In this document: piece after piece, positions 35,601-47,000 of the stretch
How the letters are laid out: each line of letters begins with the position of its first letter
Numbering within the stretch: the stretch's first letter is position 1
NCBI GenBank assembly: GCA_963682055.1
Contig: OY821746.1
Coordinates: forward strand, 29,950,481-30,014,480
DNA length: 64,000 nt
Direction of reading: 5' to 3'
Origin: Primula veris
Lineage: Eukaryota > Streptophyta > Magnoliopsida > Ericales > Primulaceae
Made by a program: the position numbers and the translations under genes
The notes under the pieces: model-generated
Databases searched by the model: none
The model's input: only the letters and a program-made list of their open reading frames with translations
What the model was told of the DNA's origin: nothing

Positions 35601-38099
35601 TAGCATACAATATTATTACTGGCGCATGATCTTACATACGTGTCTAAGAACTGAATATAGCCATATCCAAACGGCACTATTTGCTGAGACAAAGCCTCGG
35701 ATATATCAGGTGGGAGTATAAAATCTTCAATTTCTTTTTCCTTCCAAGCCGTAAACCATCGAAGTTCTCTATAGTTCCCATCATTTACAAGCCACATTTT
35801 TGGACGAATCATAACAATTTTTCTATTAAGGCATAGCACTTGACAATTATAACGCGCGGACCCTTTGATAATTGGCATACCAAAGCTACATAGTATATTA
35901 TCTGTCCAATCACCCAATAATATATCTTTCAAGCAGTCCCATCTGCAAGTGACAAAAGGACAAAGTTGCCAAATAATAACATAAGTAGCACATATATACA
36001 CGCACATGCATGTCTGGGTGTAAATTTGAAGCGTATAACTTAGATTATTTAAGACTGATAAAATTTAACTTAATTTCCGTAACTCTTAAGATGGGAAGCG
36101 AATTTATGCAATCAACGAGATCTGAATCCAGCCTTATTGTGGCACATTCAAGTTTGGCTCACTTTGGAAGTATAACATTGAGTTTGTCCTTTTTTTTATA
36201 TAAGGTTTTCAGGAAAAAAAAAAAACCAAAAATTGTCAGCTTTTAAGCTTGTCAAACCAAACAGTCTAGATTTTGAGCAAAAAAAAACTAAGCTCAATAT
36301 CTGCAACCAAACAAGGCCTTACCTGTGTTTGTCAAACAATCTTCCAAGTTGTGTATGATCTAACAGATTAACTTTTACCTATTAAGCTATAACTATAACC
36401 CACAATTCAATACCCATTACTCCTTAATTTACTTAAATTTTAAACTTACATAATTGTTCAAGTACATAAACATGGTAAATTTGCCGACAACTAACCCAGA
36501 ATTAAGAGCCCGTTTGGCATCAGAATTTTTTGTCAAAAAACTGCTTTTTAAAAGCAACGAGAAAAAAGCTTGCTTAAAAAAGCTGCAGTGTAGTGTTTTA
36601 CATCGCTGTAACTTTTTTACTTATCAGTTGACTTCTAAATTACTTTTATTGATAAGTCACTGGTCACCTAATTTAACTTAAAAGTGAGTTGTGAATATAC
36701 AAACACAATCTGTCAGAAAGTTTACGTTTTTGCCTTATGGGATTTTTTTTCCGGAGAAAAACCTTTAAAAATCCGTAAATTCCTATTCTCAACTTTTGAG
36801 CTCTTTTAGCTTTTTTTTTTACCCAAAAGCTGGTTTTTTTAAAGTTAAAAAAGCTAAAGTACCAAACATTCATTGAATTTTTTTTTATCAAAAAGCTAAG
36901 AAAAAAGCCGTTACTAAACATACAATCAATAACCTTTGGTGAGTAGTTTGCCAAACAATCTTCTAAATCGTGAATGAACTAACAGATTCACTTTTTACCT
37001 ATCACTATAAGTCTATAACCCATTACTCATTAAATTATAAAATTATACAACTGTTTAACAAAATAAACACTGTAAATGTACCCTACAACTAACCCACAAT
37101 TCAGTAACCTTTGGTCAGTAGTTTAATCATTGTTTTTTATTTTTTTTGGTACAAAAAGTATTGAGTGTTCGGTATAATAGCTTTTATAGCTTTTAAACCG
37201 CTAGATTTTGGCTATAAATGCAAGAAGATATTGAAAAGCAAAAAAATCTATGCTTTTGGTAGATTTTTTTAGCTTTTTCGGCACCAATTTCGGAGTTCAA
37301 AAAAAATTAACGCTGTTCATGAAAAAATTCTCAGCCTGTATAAAAAGATAAATTATCTTTAAACTATTGATAAATTGGTTATTTTGAATGAATTAGAAAT
37401 GAAGCTAAAATCTAAAACCAAACGCAAATCTTAATAAATCTAACTTTTGAAAATCTGTTACCAAACACACTAACCGGCTTTTTATAATCAAGTTTTTTTT
37501 ACAGTTACTTTCTAAAAGAAGTTTTTTTACCAAAAAACTTGATGCCAAACGGACCCTAAATAAACATTGTAAATTTAGCTACAAACCAACCCAAAATTCA
37601 GTAACTCTTGGTCAGTAAATTAATCAATAAGCAATTCAAAAAAGAAACATCTGCAAATAACAATTAAATTATAACCCACAATTCAATACCCATTACTCAA
37701 TAATTTGCTTAAATAGTTAAATTATAAACTAATACAACTGTTTTAACTAACAAACAATGTAAATTTAGCTACAACAAACCCGCAATTCAGTAACCCTTAG
37801 TCGGTAGTTTAATCAATAAACAATCCAAATACCAAACATCTACATATAATAACAATTAGCTAATATCATTAAATGCGTAAATGTGATAGAGAAAGTTGAA
37901 ATTACGAGTGCGAGACGGTATCAAGTTCCAAGAAATGGTCTTCGCAACCATAACCGGTGATTTCAAGCTCGGGACCAAGCCTTATAACAGCTCCTTGTTC
38001 TTTAGCCTTAATAATCGATTCCTTAATATTTTTTAGATTACAATCAAAGTCCATAGCCCATTGGTTTAAGTTACACGTGGCAACCTTCAACACCCTCAT
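29669..38099 (-). CDS. NADS: Glutamine-dependent NAD+ synthetase, copy 1 (NADS1)
   Basis: It makes NAD+ from deamido-NAD+ with ATP and ammonia drawn from glutamine, the last step of NAD synthesis. Exons (5'>3', minus strand): 38099-37906, 35942-35640, 35143-34920, 34338-34235, 33674-33540, 32975-32807, 32718-32583, 32354-32216, 31232-31056, 30699-30532, 30366-30271, 30143-30015 and 29854-29669. All are in phase and give 719 aa (Arabidopsis about 725). The N-terminal nitrilase-type glutaminase keeps the Glu/Lys/Cys triad: PELEITGY (E44), K113 in RPKMW, and C173 in AEVCEE. The synthetase half keeps the PP-loop SGGADSSS (355-362), [14 protein letters not shown] and MGMTYEEL. It is convergent with BiP-B. 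Introns 1 and 8 were enlarged by repeats absent from NADS2. All motifs are intact. Confidence 0.95.
31614..32020 (+). mobile_element. Helitron-like repeat in NADS1 intron 8
   Basis: The segment starts TTATGAGGCCTTGGAACAC, has a CT-rich middle, and ends GGGCACCGTTCGCCAG before TATAAT. NADS2 intron 8 lacks it: flanking AAGTAAAC and GCAAAAGTTGACACTTT match near-contiguous sequence at about 45975-46000. Two relatives lie at 41963-42744. Confidence 0.5.
34415..34830. mobile_element. Fold-back element in NADS1 intron 3
   Basis: The left end (ACATCAATGGCCCCCATACTT) mirrors the right end (reverse complement TTCATCAATAGTCCTCATAA). Inside are several GGTCCC/GGGACC and CATAGTTT boxes in both orientations. 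The same element lies in NADS2 intron 3 (about 47970-48330), so it predates the NADS duplication. Confidence 0.6.
36506..37556. mobile_element. Terminal-inverted-repeat element(s) in NADS1 intron 1
   Basis: The left end GAGCCCGTTTGGCATCAGAA and the reverse complement of the right end (GGGTCCGTTTGGCATCAAG) match over about 50 bp with gaps. Both sides have TAA, which would suit a Tourist/PIF-Harbinger element. However, 36955-37130 inside it is a copy of the surrounding intron sequence, so it may be two related insertions joined by local duplication. NADS2 intron 1 lacks it. Confidence 0.55.
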
Positions 38100-38150
38100 C
38101 TCTCTCTCTCTCCCTTTCTCTCTCTCTCTCTCTCTCTCTTTACCTTCTTA
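38100..38150 (-). repeat. CT/GA tract in NADS1 5' leader
   Basis: A run of CT dinucleotides on the plus strand directly abuts the NADS1 ATG, so the leader reads GA-rich. A shorter tract is in the same place at NADS2 (50601-50635). Confidence 0.85.
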
Positions 38151-38164
38151 TATTTGTATCTAAT

Positions 38165-39635
38165 GGCCTTGTTTGGTTGCAAAGCTTTTTACTTACTTTT
38201 ACTTTTAATTATTATTATTATGTATGTTTGTTTGGTTGCAAAGTTTACTTTTAGTTTTATCAATCAAAAATTAAACCTGTTTTTAGCATATTTTACTTAT
38301 ACTTATATTTAGTTTATTTGGATGTCATCTCATAAATATACTTTTGGTGAAAATTAAATGTCTATAAGTAGACTTTTTAAAAGTAAGTTTGATGATATTT
38401 TACTAGTAAGTAAAATACTGCTACTGTTTATATATGTTATATGATAAACCTATTTCAGTATTGAATCCAACTTGTTGAATCTGAATGAACAAAATCTGTT
38501 ATATTACTCAGGTTTTTATAACCAGATTAAAATTTAGGTTTTAATCTCAATGTTCTTTTAAAGTACAGTTCAAAACCTAGTTCCTATCATCATTATATTT
38601 TCGTAATTTTGTATTTTTAATCTTTAAATAATAAAATATTTTTTTGCTAGTTAATTATTTTGCATTATTCTATTAATCGAAATAAATAAGGAGTAATTTA
38701 CTATAAGTACCTCATAGCAACTTATATTCCTCCTAGATACCTTGATAATTTCACATTCCTCATATGTACCACTTTATTTACTAAATTGTTATACAAACCA
38801 AAATATAATATACATATTTTATCTTTCTACAAAACCAAAAAAATAGTTTTAAATTACAACAAAATAAAAAAAACACAAAAAATTTATAAAAATGAAAAAA
38901 ATCACAAAAAATATAAAAAATAACAAAAAATTATTAAAAAAATCACAAAAAATTATAAAAAATCACCAAAAATCACAAAAAATTATTAAAAAATACAAAA
39001 TTCACAAAAAATTATAAAAATTATAAAAAATTTAAAAAATTACAAAAAATCACAAAAAATGAAAAAAATCACAAACTTTTAAAAAAATTAAAAAATATAT
39101 ATATAATTTTTTTTTGTCAATATAACACTTTTTATACCGAAAAAAAAAATATATATAAAAAATCACAAAAAATTATAAAAAATCACAAAAAATTAAAAAA
39201 AAAATTAAATTTTTTTTTAAATTTTTTTTTCATTTTTTTTCATTTTTTTTTCATTTTTTATAAAAAAAATTTTTTTAAATATTTTGTGATTTTTTATAAA
39301 ATTTTTATTTTTTTTGTGATTTTTTATTTTATATAATTTTATGTGTTTTTTTTCCATTTTTTATGAAATATGTATATGACGTTTTGGTAAATAAAGTAAA
39401 TAATTAAAAAGTGGTACATATTGTGCATTATTTGAATAAACAATTCATTTTCACTCAAAAAGTAAAAATAAACATATTTTACCAAACAACATTTTTAATG
39501 AAAAGTATACTTTTACGGTATTCACCAAACAACATTTACTTACTAAAAAGTAAACATAAAAAGTATATTTTTCAACCTACTTACAAAAAGTATACTTTTG
39601 AACATAAAAGACACGATCAAACGAGGCATAGTTGC
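38165..39635. mobile_element. Degenerate TIR element with AT snap-back core, upstream of NADS1
   Basis: The left end, GGCCTTGTTTGGTTGCAAAG with ACTTTTA-rich sequence, resembles the reverse complement of the right end (TGCCTCGTTTGATCGTGTC, then TACTTTTTG repeats). The centre (38820-39370) is extreme low complexity: runs such as AAAAATCACAAAAAATTATA on the left, and T-rich mirror sequence on the right. No coding sequence is seen. Boundaries are uncertain. Confidence 0.45.
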
Positions 39636-40043
39636 CAAAATTAACAATTCCGTAAGGAATTATCATAATATTCACAATAATATTAATATACTATCATTAA
39701 TTTAGTTGGATGAAAATTATATTAAAATGATACATTTCAGAAAATTAAGAGTTAGATTTATACAAGTTACAAATAATATGATCAAAATAAAAAGTGAAAC
39801 TAATTTTCATCCAACTAATTTAACGGCGGTACCTAAATTGTGAATATTATGATAGTTAAGTACGTCAATCGTTAATTTTGATAGTTTGATATCTAAATCG
39901 TTAACGACGGATAGTACAATACGTCTAACAATATGACCGGACAAAATGAGCGTGGTATCTTGTAGATGACATTAATAGTATGAGGTAGAAAAACATTTTA
40001 AAATAAAAAATAAACAATGTTTTTATAAGTTGACCAGATGTGG

Positions 40044-40240
40044 TGGGATGAACGATGAGATTGGTGGTCGTACAACTATACTTATTGGGAATTTATGTTT
40101 ATTAACATGCTATAAACGTAATATGTGATGGGATGAACTATAAACGTAATATGTGATGGGATGAACGATGAGACTGGTGGTGGTACAACTATACTTATTG
40201 GGGATTTACGTTTATTAACATGCTATAAACGTAATATTTA
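40044..40240. repeat. About 114-bp direct repeat
   Basis: GGGATGAACGATGAGA with following GGTACAACTATACTTATTGG-type sequence and ATGCTATAAACGTAATAT is present twice in tandem, with a partial third piece between. The surrounding 39640-40398 has no supported gene. Confidence 0.75.
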
Positions 40241-40398
40241 AAAGCACAAATATGTGCTTCTAGTTAATTAGAGTAATACACAAATATATAAAACTAATGA
40301 AAACAAAAAAGATTGGTACTTATTTCAATATTTATTAGGGTTATCAACTTAAACATCACAAAACTGATTATAGATTTATGTGGGATATTATGTGAATG

Positions 40399-40530
40399 AA
40401 ACATTGAGCTCCTCCTATATCCCATTTGATGGAGCCGCTATTTACAAATTGTCATTATATATATGTGTGTGTTTATATAAAATGAACAACATATAACTAC
40501 AAATATGGATATAGGAGGAGCTCAATGTTT
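40399..40530. mobile_element. 132-bp MITE with perfect 24-bp inverted arms
   Basis: The left arm 40399-40422 (AAACATTGAGCTCCTCCTAT, then ATCC) is the exact reverse complement of 40507-40530. The 84-bp loop is AT-rich with no coding capacity. Perfect arms suggest a recent insertion or a maintained hairpin. Confidence 0.8.
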
Positions 40531-41962
40531 TATTTTTCTTTATTGATGGAATATAGTGACTTACATGTATTAATTTGAAGATTTTATTAGTTGAACCTAT
40601 ATAGTTCAACATTAATACTTTATCCATTACCAATTAATTGTCTGTTATGAAACTACGTAAAAAAAATTTCAAAAGTTAATCATATAGAGTAATTCAAACA
40701 TTAAATTATATGATTTAGTTTTGAAAATTTTCATTTCGACAATTTTGATACATGTTATGAGGTGGTCAAAATTGCACGTAATTTCGTAAATGACAATTAA
40801 TTGGGAACGGATGGAGTATATATGTTTGGTTCTTATATCTTTAGTTCACAAATGTTAAAAATAATTATAATTATGAAAAAATGATAAAATTTGACTGGGG
40901 GTTCTATAAATGTATCATAAACTGTTTTTTTTTAAGTTGCAATTGTGTTAAATTTAGAAACTTTTGTAGTAGGTTTTTCGATGTTCGATGGTCACTTAGA
41001 TAAAGTATTATACCTTGAAGATTAATGTAGTGAAAAAAAGTTCAGGATGCCAAAAATAAAATAGTCTTGCATTTTCGACCACTTTTGATTATCCAAAAAC
41101 TTGGCCCTCATATTTCGGATTGAGTTTACGTTTTAAAACTTGTGTACGTTTAAGGTTTTATTTATTTGGAAACACGTGAATGAGAAGTTTATTATCTCTG
41201 GCGCTTTGTACTAATATACGAGGGCCGCTTATCTAAATTTGATTTGGTTCTCAAAAATACTGGAGACGGTACTGTAGAGGCAAGGGGTGCAAACTTCCAC
41301 CCTTAGTTTGGTAGAAAAATATATTAAAAAATAATTTTTTTTTTAATTTTTAATCGTTTATTTGTAAAAACAGTTAGTCCTTAGATAAAATTAAATGCAA
41401 ATTGTAACAAACTCACTTCTTTGGTCTCAAGTTCAAATCTTGTGTCACACTCAATTAATTTATTATTTTATTATTATGAGTTTCTCTTATATTATTGTTT
41501 ATATATTTTTCTAATTAAAATTGAAAAGTACTCATTACTTTTAACTTGCAATACTTCATTTCAATATTTTAAATTTATTTTAACTTTTTTTTTCTCTTAA
41601 AAAGGTTCAAACATAATGTGTTTTTAATATAAAATATATAGAATTGATTTTTTTTTTTTACAAAATAAAAGTTGATATATGACAATATTTATTACAACTG
41701 CATCATTATCAACATATGATTGACCCAATATATCTAGTTGCTTAATGAGTTTTATCAAAATTAAATAATTTACTTTTTCTAAAATTTGATACACAAGTAT
41801 ATATAGAATCTTACTAGCTCATATATTATTATTAACTCGTATATATACATTATTACATTTTTCAAAAAAGTTTATATACTACTTGTCCCTTATCTCATGT
41901 GTTTTTGGTATATGAACCAAATTTGGCTAGTAGTATCTATACTATTAATTTATGTCTAGAGA
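40531..41962. other. AT-rich intergenic DNA
   Basis: No gene is supported. A patch at 41280-41470 (GGTCTCAAGTTCAAATCTTG followed by T-rich sequence) faintly resembles the tRNA-related head of a SINE, but no clear A box was found. The rest is AT-rich and low complexity. Confidence 0.45.
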
Positions 41963-42263
41963 TCTTATGAGGCCTTTAAACAAATATTTGCAAAATAGTA
42001 TTGATAATTTAAAAAATTACAAATAAAAAAACTGTTAAAATAAAAACAACTGCTATTTCACGTTAACATCTCTCTTTCTTATTATCTCTCTATCTTTCTC
42101 TCTCTATTATATATATATATATATATATATATGTTATTATCTCTCTTTATCAAATCCCCCTCTCTCCACCATAATTGCCCATTCGTTCATCAAACATTCT
42201 ACTATAACGGGTTACAGATTTATTTATTTTTGATTCACACCCATCGGTGGGCAGATCCGCTAG
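41963..42263 (+). mobile_element. Helitron-like repeat, plus orientation
   Basis: It starts TCTTATGAGGCCTTTAAACA after an A, has a CT-rich centre (CATCTCTCTTTCTTATTATC), and ends GGTGGGCAGATCCGCTAG followed by T. A TC start, a CTRR end, and insertion between A and T fit a non-autonomous Helitron. The family shares ends with 31614-32020 and 42320-42744. Confidence 0.5.
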
Positions 42264-42319
42264 TATAATTATATATCTAGAGCTTCTATCTCATATACAT
42301 ATACATATATATATATATA

Positions 42320-42744
42320 CTAGCGGGCGTGCCCACGTGATGCGTGGTGTAACGTATGGGTTATCGATAATGGTTTATAAAATCAACATTTAAAAAACTC
42401 ATAATTAATACAGATAAAAATTTACATAATACTAAAAAAAATCAGAATACATGTGATAGAGAGAGTAAATTCTTCACTAAAAATAAATAAAAATTAAAAC
42501 TGTAAAAAATATATATAGAGAGAGGATAATATTACTCTGCGAGAAGAGGTTAGAAAATGGGATTGGAAAGAAATAAGAGGGAGCAGTTTCTAAAGTGGGA
42601 TTGGGAAGAAATACGAGGGAGCAGTTTCTATACGGTTTATATTACTTGGCAGTTTTTTCTTTTTGAATTAAAGGTATTTTGGTAAATAAATTAATTAGAG
42701 AGTTTTTTTTTGCAAATATTTGTTTTATTGCCTCGTAATACCTC
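42320..42744 (-). mobile_element. Helitron-like repeat, minus orientation
   Basis: Read on the minus strand, it begins near TTACGAGGCAATAAAACAA and ends GTGGGCACGCCCGCTAG. The GGGC/GCCC pair just before CTAG could form the 3' hairpin typical of Helitrons. Its 3' end faces that of the copy at 41963-42263, with only a 56-bp AT-rich spacer between. Confidence 0.5.
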
Positions 42745-42871
42745 TACACATAAAGTAACAGTATATATATATATATATATATATAGAAAATATGTCTCTG
42801 TCTAGGGTTATAATAAACAAACAAAAAGTATAATCGCATAAATCTGCAGGCCGATTTCAGAAATCAGTTCC

Positions 42872-43189
42872 ATGGCATCAACAAAGCGTAAGACTTCCAG
42901 CGCAGAAAATGTGCCGACCGAAAGCAAGAAACCTAAGACAGTAAATTTTCCTGATGGCTTCAAACCTGATCCTACTTTTGAAAAAGCACTTAAGGAAGTA
43001 TCGACATTCAATCGGATGGTGCAATACTTGCAACCTTTATATGATGCATCCGCCAAAGATATTGGATTAGACAGCCAAGCCTACGCTTCTGTCAAGAAAC
43101 AAGTCGTGGACAAGACAATCACGATCTTCTGGAGAATATACCCTATACCCATAACTTTAAGGAAAGAGAAAGAGTCACCACATAACTAA
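42872..43189 (+). CDS. Unrecognised 105-aa protein, basic N-terminus
   Basis: The family is not recognised. The ORF starts MASTKRKTSSAENVP and contains ESKKPKTVNFPDGFKPDP, so the first 25 residues look like a nuclear localisation signal. The middle (FEKALKEVSTFNRMVQYLQ) could form helices. Composition and codon use look coding, unlike the AT-rich ORFs around it. The last 20 residues (from WRIYPIPI) look less natural and run toward the BiP 3'-flank fossil at 43195, so the true end may have been cut by that junction. It lies between Helitron-like repeats and a duplication breakpoint, so it may be a captured fragment of a larger gene or a single-exon gene. Confidence 0.45.
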   Translation: MASTKRKTSSAENVPTESKKPKTVNFPDGFKPDPTFEKALKEVSTFNRMVQYLQPLYDASAKDIGLDSQAYASVKKQVVDKTITIFWRIYPIPITLRKEKESPHN

Positions 43190-43194
43190 AATAA

Positions 43195-43900
43195 GTAGTA
43201 TGAGAGGCAAACGATAATCTAGGGCAGCAGTTTAGATAAGCTACTTCCTTGGTTGGAGTTATGTTTTACTTTTTGTTTTGATTTTTCATTTTGGAGACAA
43301 AAATATTTTGTTAGTAAAGACTACTAAATACATCTCGTAATGAGTTTTAAGTTAATACCACAATGAAGCAAATTTATATCAAGCCGATACTGTTAAGAAC
43401 TGATAATGTAGGACAGCATATTAGATAAGCTAGTTTCTTGGGTTGGAGTAATGTTTTACTTTTTATTTTGTTTTATATTTAGGAGACACAGATATCGTTG
43501 TTAGTAAAGACTACTAATTATTTCTCGTAAAGTGTTGAAGTTATTATCGCGGTAAAGTAAATTTCTGTCAAGCTGATACAGTTATGAAACTGCAACTTTA
43601 AATAAATGATAAAAATCAGCAGAACACTCTTTATCAGTTTTTCCAATTTGTTAAAAAAGATGAAGAAGAGTAGGCGCAAACGTAAAATATATGGAGGTTA
43701 CGTAAGAAAACTAGGGTTTGAATTCTTACAACAAAACTTAACAAAAATTGCAAGAATTTTCATATCATGTGGCTCTTAATCGATAAGTTTGATAAAACGA
43801 GAAATGGTGAGGTTGATACATTATAAATGTCTTCAATGCGGCATGTTCAATATATTTCGTTTAACATTATCCCAGATCTTGTTCAATACAAATTGATATT
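43195..43900 (+). pseudogene. BiP 3'-flank fossil (third BiP unit)
   Basis: It matches BiP-B downstream sequence in order: GGGCAGCAGTTTAGATAAGC, GGTTGGAGTTATGTTTTACT, TTTTGTTAGTAAAGACTACT, the second subrepeat, AAAATCAGCAGAAC, and the GAAATGGTGAG/CTTCAATGCGG block. No BiP coding sequence remains upstream. It continues into NADS2 just as the BiP-B flank continues into NADS1. Confidence 0.82.
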
Positions 43901-44030
43901 TCCGCTTCTCAAAAAAACATAGCAGAAGAAACGGAGTTACATGCCAAAAAGGAGATGGTTTTACAAACTTATTCTAAACTAAAACTTTTCCTTTTGGAAG
44001 GAGGCTACAAGTTTTTTGGTCATCATTTTA

Positions 44031-47000
44031 TTATAATCCAGCTTTAGGGTCACCAGAGCCTGCTGCTACGACTCCCACGCCATCATCTTCTATAACACCT
44101 TTCTTGTGATCATCAAATTCGTGCACAATTTCATCAATTTTCTGAAACTGGTATGGCCATCTTGTGTTGTATAAAAATTGACGCAGATCAAATAGATTGT
44201 CGTCCGGGGAATAACTCTAACCAAGACAAGAAAGGAATTGATAAATAATGAATCATGATCTCTTTCTCACGCCTAATACTTATATTTATCTAGTAATAAT
44301 ACTCAAGGATTATATAGAATGTCACAGCTTGACTAGCAAGATCAAGATATGGCGTATTCAAATTTCAAAGTTACCTCGGCATGATAGGAAGGTGTTAATA
44401 CTGTCATTTTGTGCCGATTGATAGAATAATACTTGAAGAAGTGCTTTACTTTCTCAGCCACCTCTGACGGAGTTAGCGTTCCACCCCATTTCAACCATAA
44501 ATTCTGAAATAAAATAATATAAAAGATAACAAAAGCTAAAATTTAAGTGTAATTGTAGGCTTTGACTATGTTTTCTTCTTTTTTTCCTGCAATTTTCATC
44601 ATGTTCAAAAAGTTGCATGTTAAAACAAACGAGAATATATTAACAAACCTTGAACATAGATACAGGTCCACACCGAAAAATCTTTCGCAATCTCCCATAG
44701 ACTGAAAGTTCCTCAGAGGTCATCATGTCCATTTCATCCAGCTATTCATAGCTCACAAGAAAGATAAATTACCTCATGTTTGACCAACATTTCATAATTA
44801 AAAAGGAAACAATATAAAAAGAACATCGAAGAGAAGGTAAATAACAACATATATTTAGGCACGACAACCAAAGAGGAAAAATGGGAGATCAACTCTATAG
44901 ATTATATTTACCTGGTTGTAGTTGGCTGTTATAAGCTGTAGCTCAGCAGTTGGAAGAGCAGATTCAATTTCCGCCAAAGATGCGTAATTAAGATGAATGG
45001 CCGCCCATTTTAAAAATCTACGAAGATCTTGCTTACTTATACTCCCAATTGGATTTATATCTGCCGAGCTACAATCATACTGCAAAATTGAGATTAATAT
45101 GGTCAAATAATGAAGAGAAAAGTTTTTTTTTTTGACAATGTGATGTAGTTCACTTGCCTTAATCAAACAATTTATACAGCCAATAGTTACAACCAATGAA
45201 GGAACATGCTTTTAATTAATCTCATATCCTAGCCCAAGTAAACTAAATCTTTTCTCAATCGATACAAAATACCATAATAAATGTTGATTCGGGAAGGAAA
45301 TGTGGTAACATAATATTTACAAGTGGAAAATTCGTCTCTATAATGAAATTGCTAGAAGAAGAATTTCTTGGGAAGAACAATATTTAAGGACCATGTTTTG
45401 AAATGAAAAGAAACGTCTTCTTTTTTAAATTACCTTAGTTAGATGACCACGCAAGGCTTCGTCTACATTAGAGCTGCCTAATACCAGATAGAATCCTGGT
45501 TTGCTATGAACCCAAGGCATGAGTGATGCTAACATAAACGCAAGGACCATTCTTATTCGAGCTTGAATGTTTTGCAAGCCCAAATTCTCAATGTTTGTTC
45601 CACCATCGATCTGTGACAATAAGAACGGTAAAGAGAGAGAGAAAAAGTTCATTTGTGCGGTAAATTATGTTATCTATCGATACAATAAAAAAAACTACAC
45701 ACTAAAGTGCATTGAGACACATTTTAATCTGCGTTAAGTAATTTCACAGCTTCAGCTAAAAGGGTAAAAAGGCATAAAAAAGTGCAATCTCTAGAGTTCC
45801 TTTTTTCTGTCTTCACTAGAGTTTTCTTTAAAAGAAATTGTATTCCCTTTAATAATTTTGTGTGTATGGTTCTATTGGTTATGCGTGTTATTGTCTTTTA
45901 GTGTTTAACATCATTGTGAATTCTGCATGGTGTTTTAGCTGTCTTGTTGTTTTTATGAGCATATATCATATATTAAGCAAACTTACGCTTTAGTGAAACT
46001 ATTGTCTATGATTGTGTGTTTTAGTTATGATTTAAAAAAGCATACTGAAGCAACATTTCAGGCACCCAACCAAATGAGGATTACAGTAACAAGTTTTATA
46101 AATACAACTATTTTACCTTGTAGAGTGGTCGTTTTCCGGTAAGTGTCTGAAACAAAGAGAGCAGGGAAGAGACAACACCATCTATGCAAACATCAAGATG
46201 CCATGAGCCAACTTCATCTGCGAGCACTTTAGCCCGTTTTCTTGAGGCTTCAGAACTATAGCAGAAAATATAGAAAAGGCTGTTAACTGCCGGTTATTTA
46301 TTCAAATTATGTATTTAATGTGCAAATAAAAGCGGTATTGATGTTTTATATGGTTGTTTGCATGCCCCTCAAAAGTTGATTTTCCAAAGAGTCCAAAAAG
46401 GGTTACTGGCTCACAGTTGATATTAGTCGACCTTCACACCACATATTATGTGCATATACAAATTACAATACCTGTTTTCAGATCCCATGAAAACAGTGTA
46501 AAAGATACGATTTGCAAATTCTTTACTATCAGTAGGAAACTGCCCATCCTTATACCCCCCTATTCGTATAGCATCAGCTTTTACTTGTTCATACCCATTC
46601 GCAATTTCTGTAATATGCATTAACATTAAATAATAAGTCATAGCATAGGAAAAAATTATTATGATAGATATGTCATAAGTATTACAAGGGAAATTCTGAC
46701 CTTTTACAACAAGCTGGCACATGCATCCAACTATAGCAACAACGGACGAGCTATCAGGACCACCAGAAAGTGGAAGTAGAAAACCAGAAGCTCCACTTCT
46801 TCTTAAATAATCCCACAGCCAACAACATGGCCCGAAAGCTATCTCCTCCTCAGGATCATGATATTTAATCTACAAACGATTAATAACATAAGAAAATGAA
46901 CTGGAAGCAGCTCGGTGATTACCTTGTATCTGATAGGAACTCTAAATAAATTGGCACTAAAACTTGTTGAGAAATGTTAAGTTATGCAAAGTGTAAGATA

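Noticed and set aside
36673..36954. 93-aa minus-strand ORF
   Set aside because: Lies in the repeat of NADS1 intron 1 and is rich in Phe and Lys from T/A runs; no coding signal.
38101..38150. Short-period repeats considered as a CRISPR-like array
   Set aside because: Simple CT dinucleotide run in a plant gene leader; there are no spacers, and no CRISPR-like structure is seen anywhere in the window.
41280..41470. SINE-like patch with GTTCAAATCTTG
   Set aside because: Resembles a tRNA-type B box, but no matching A box or poly-T end in the right place.
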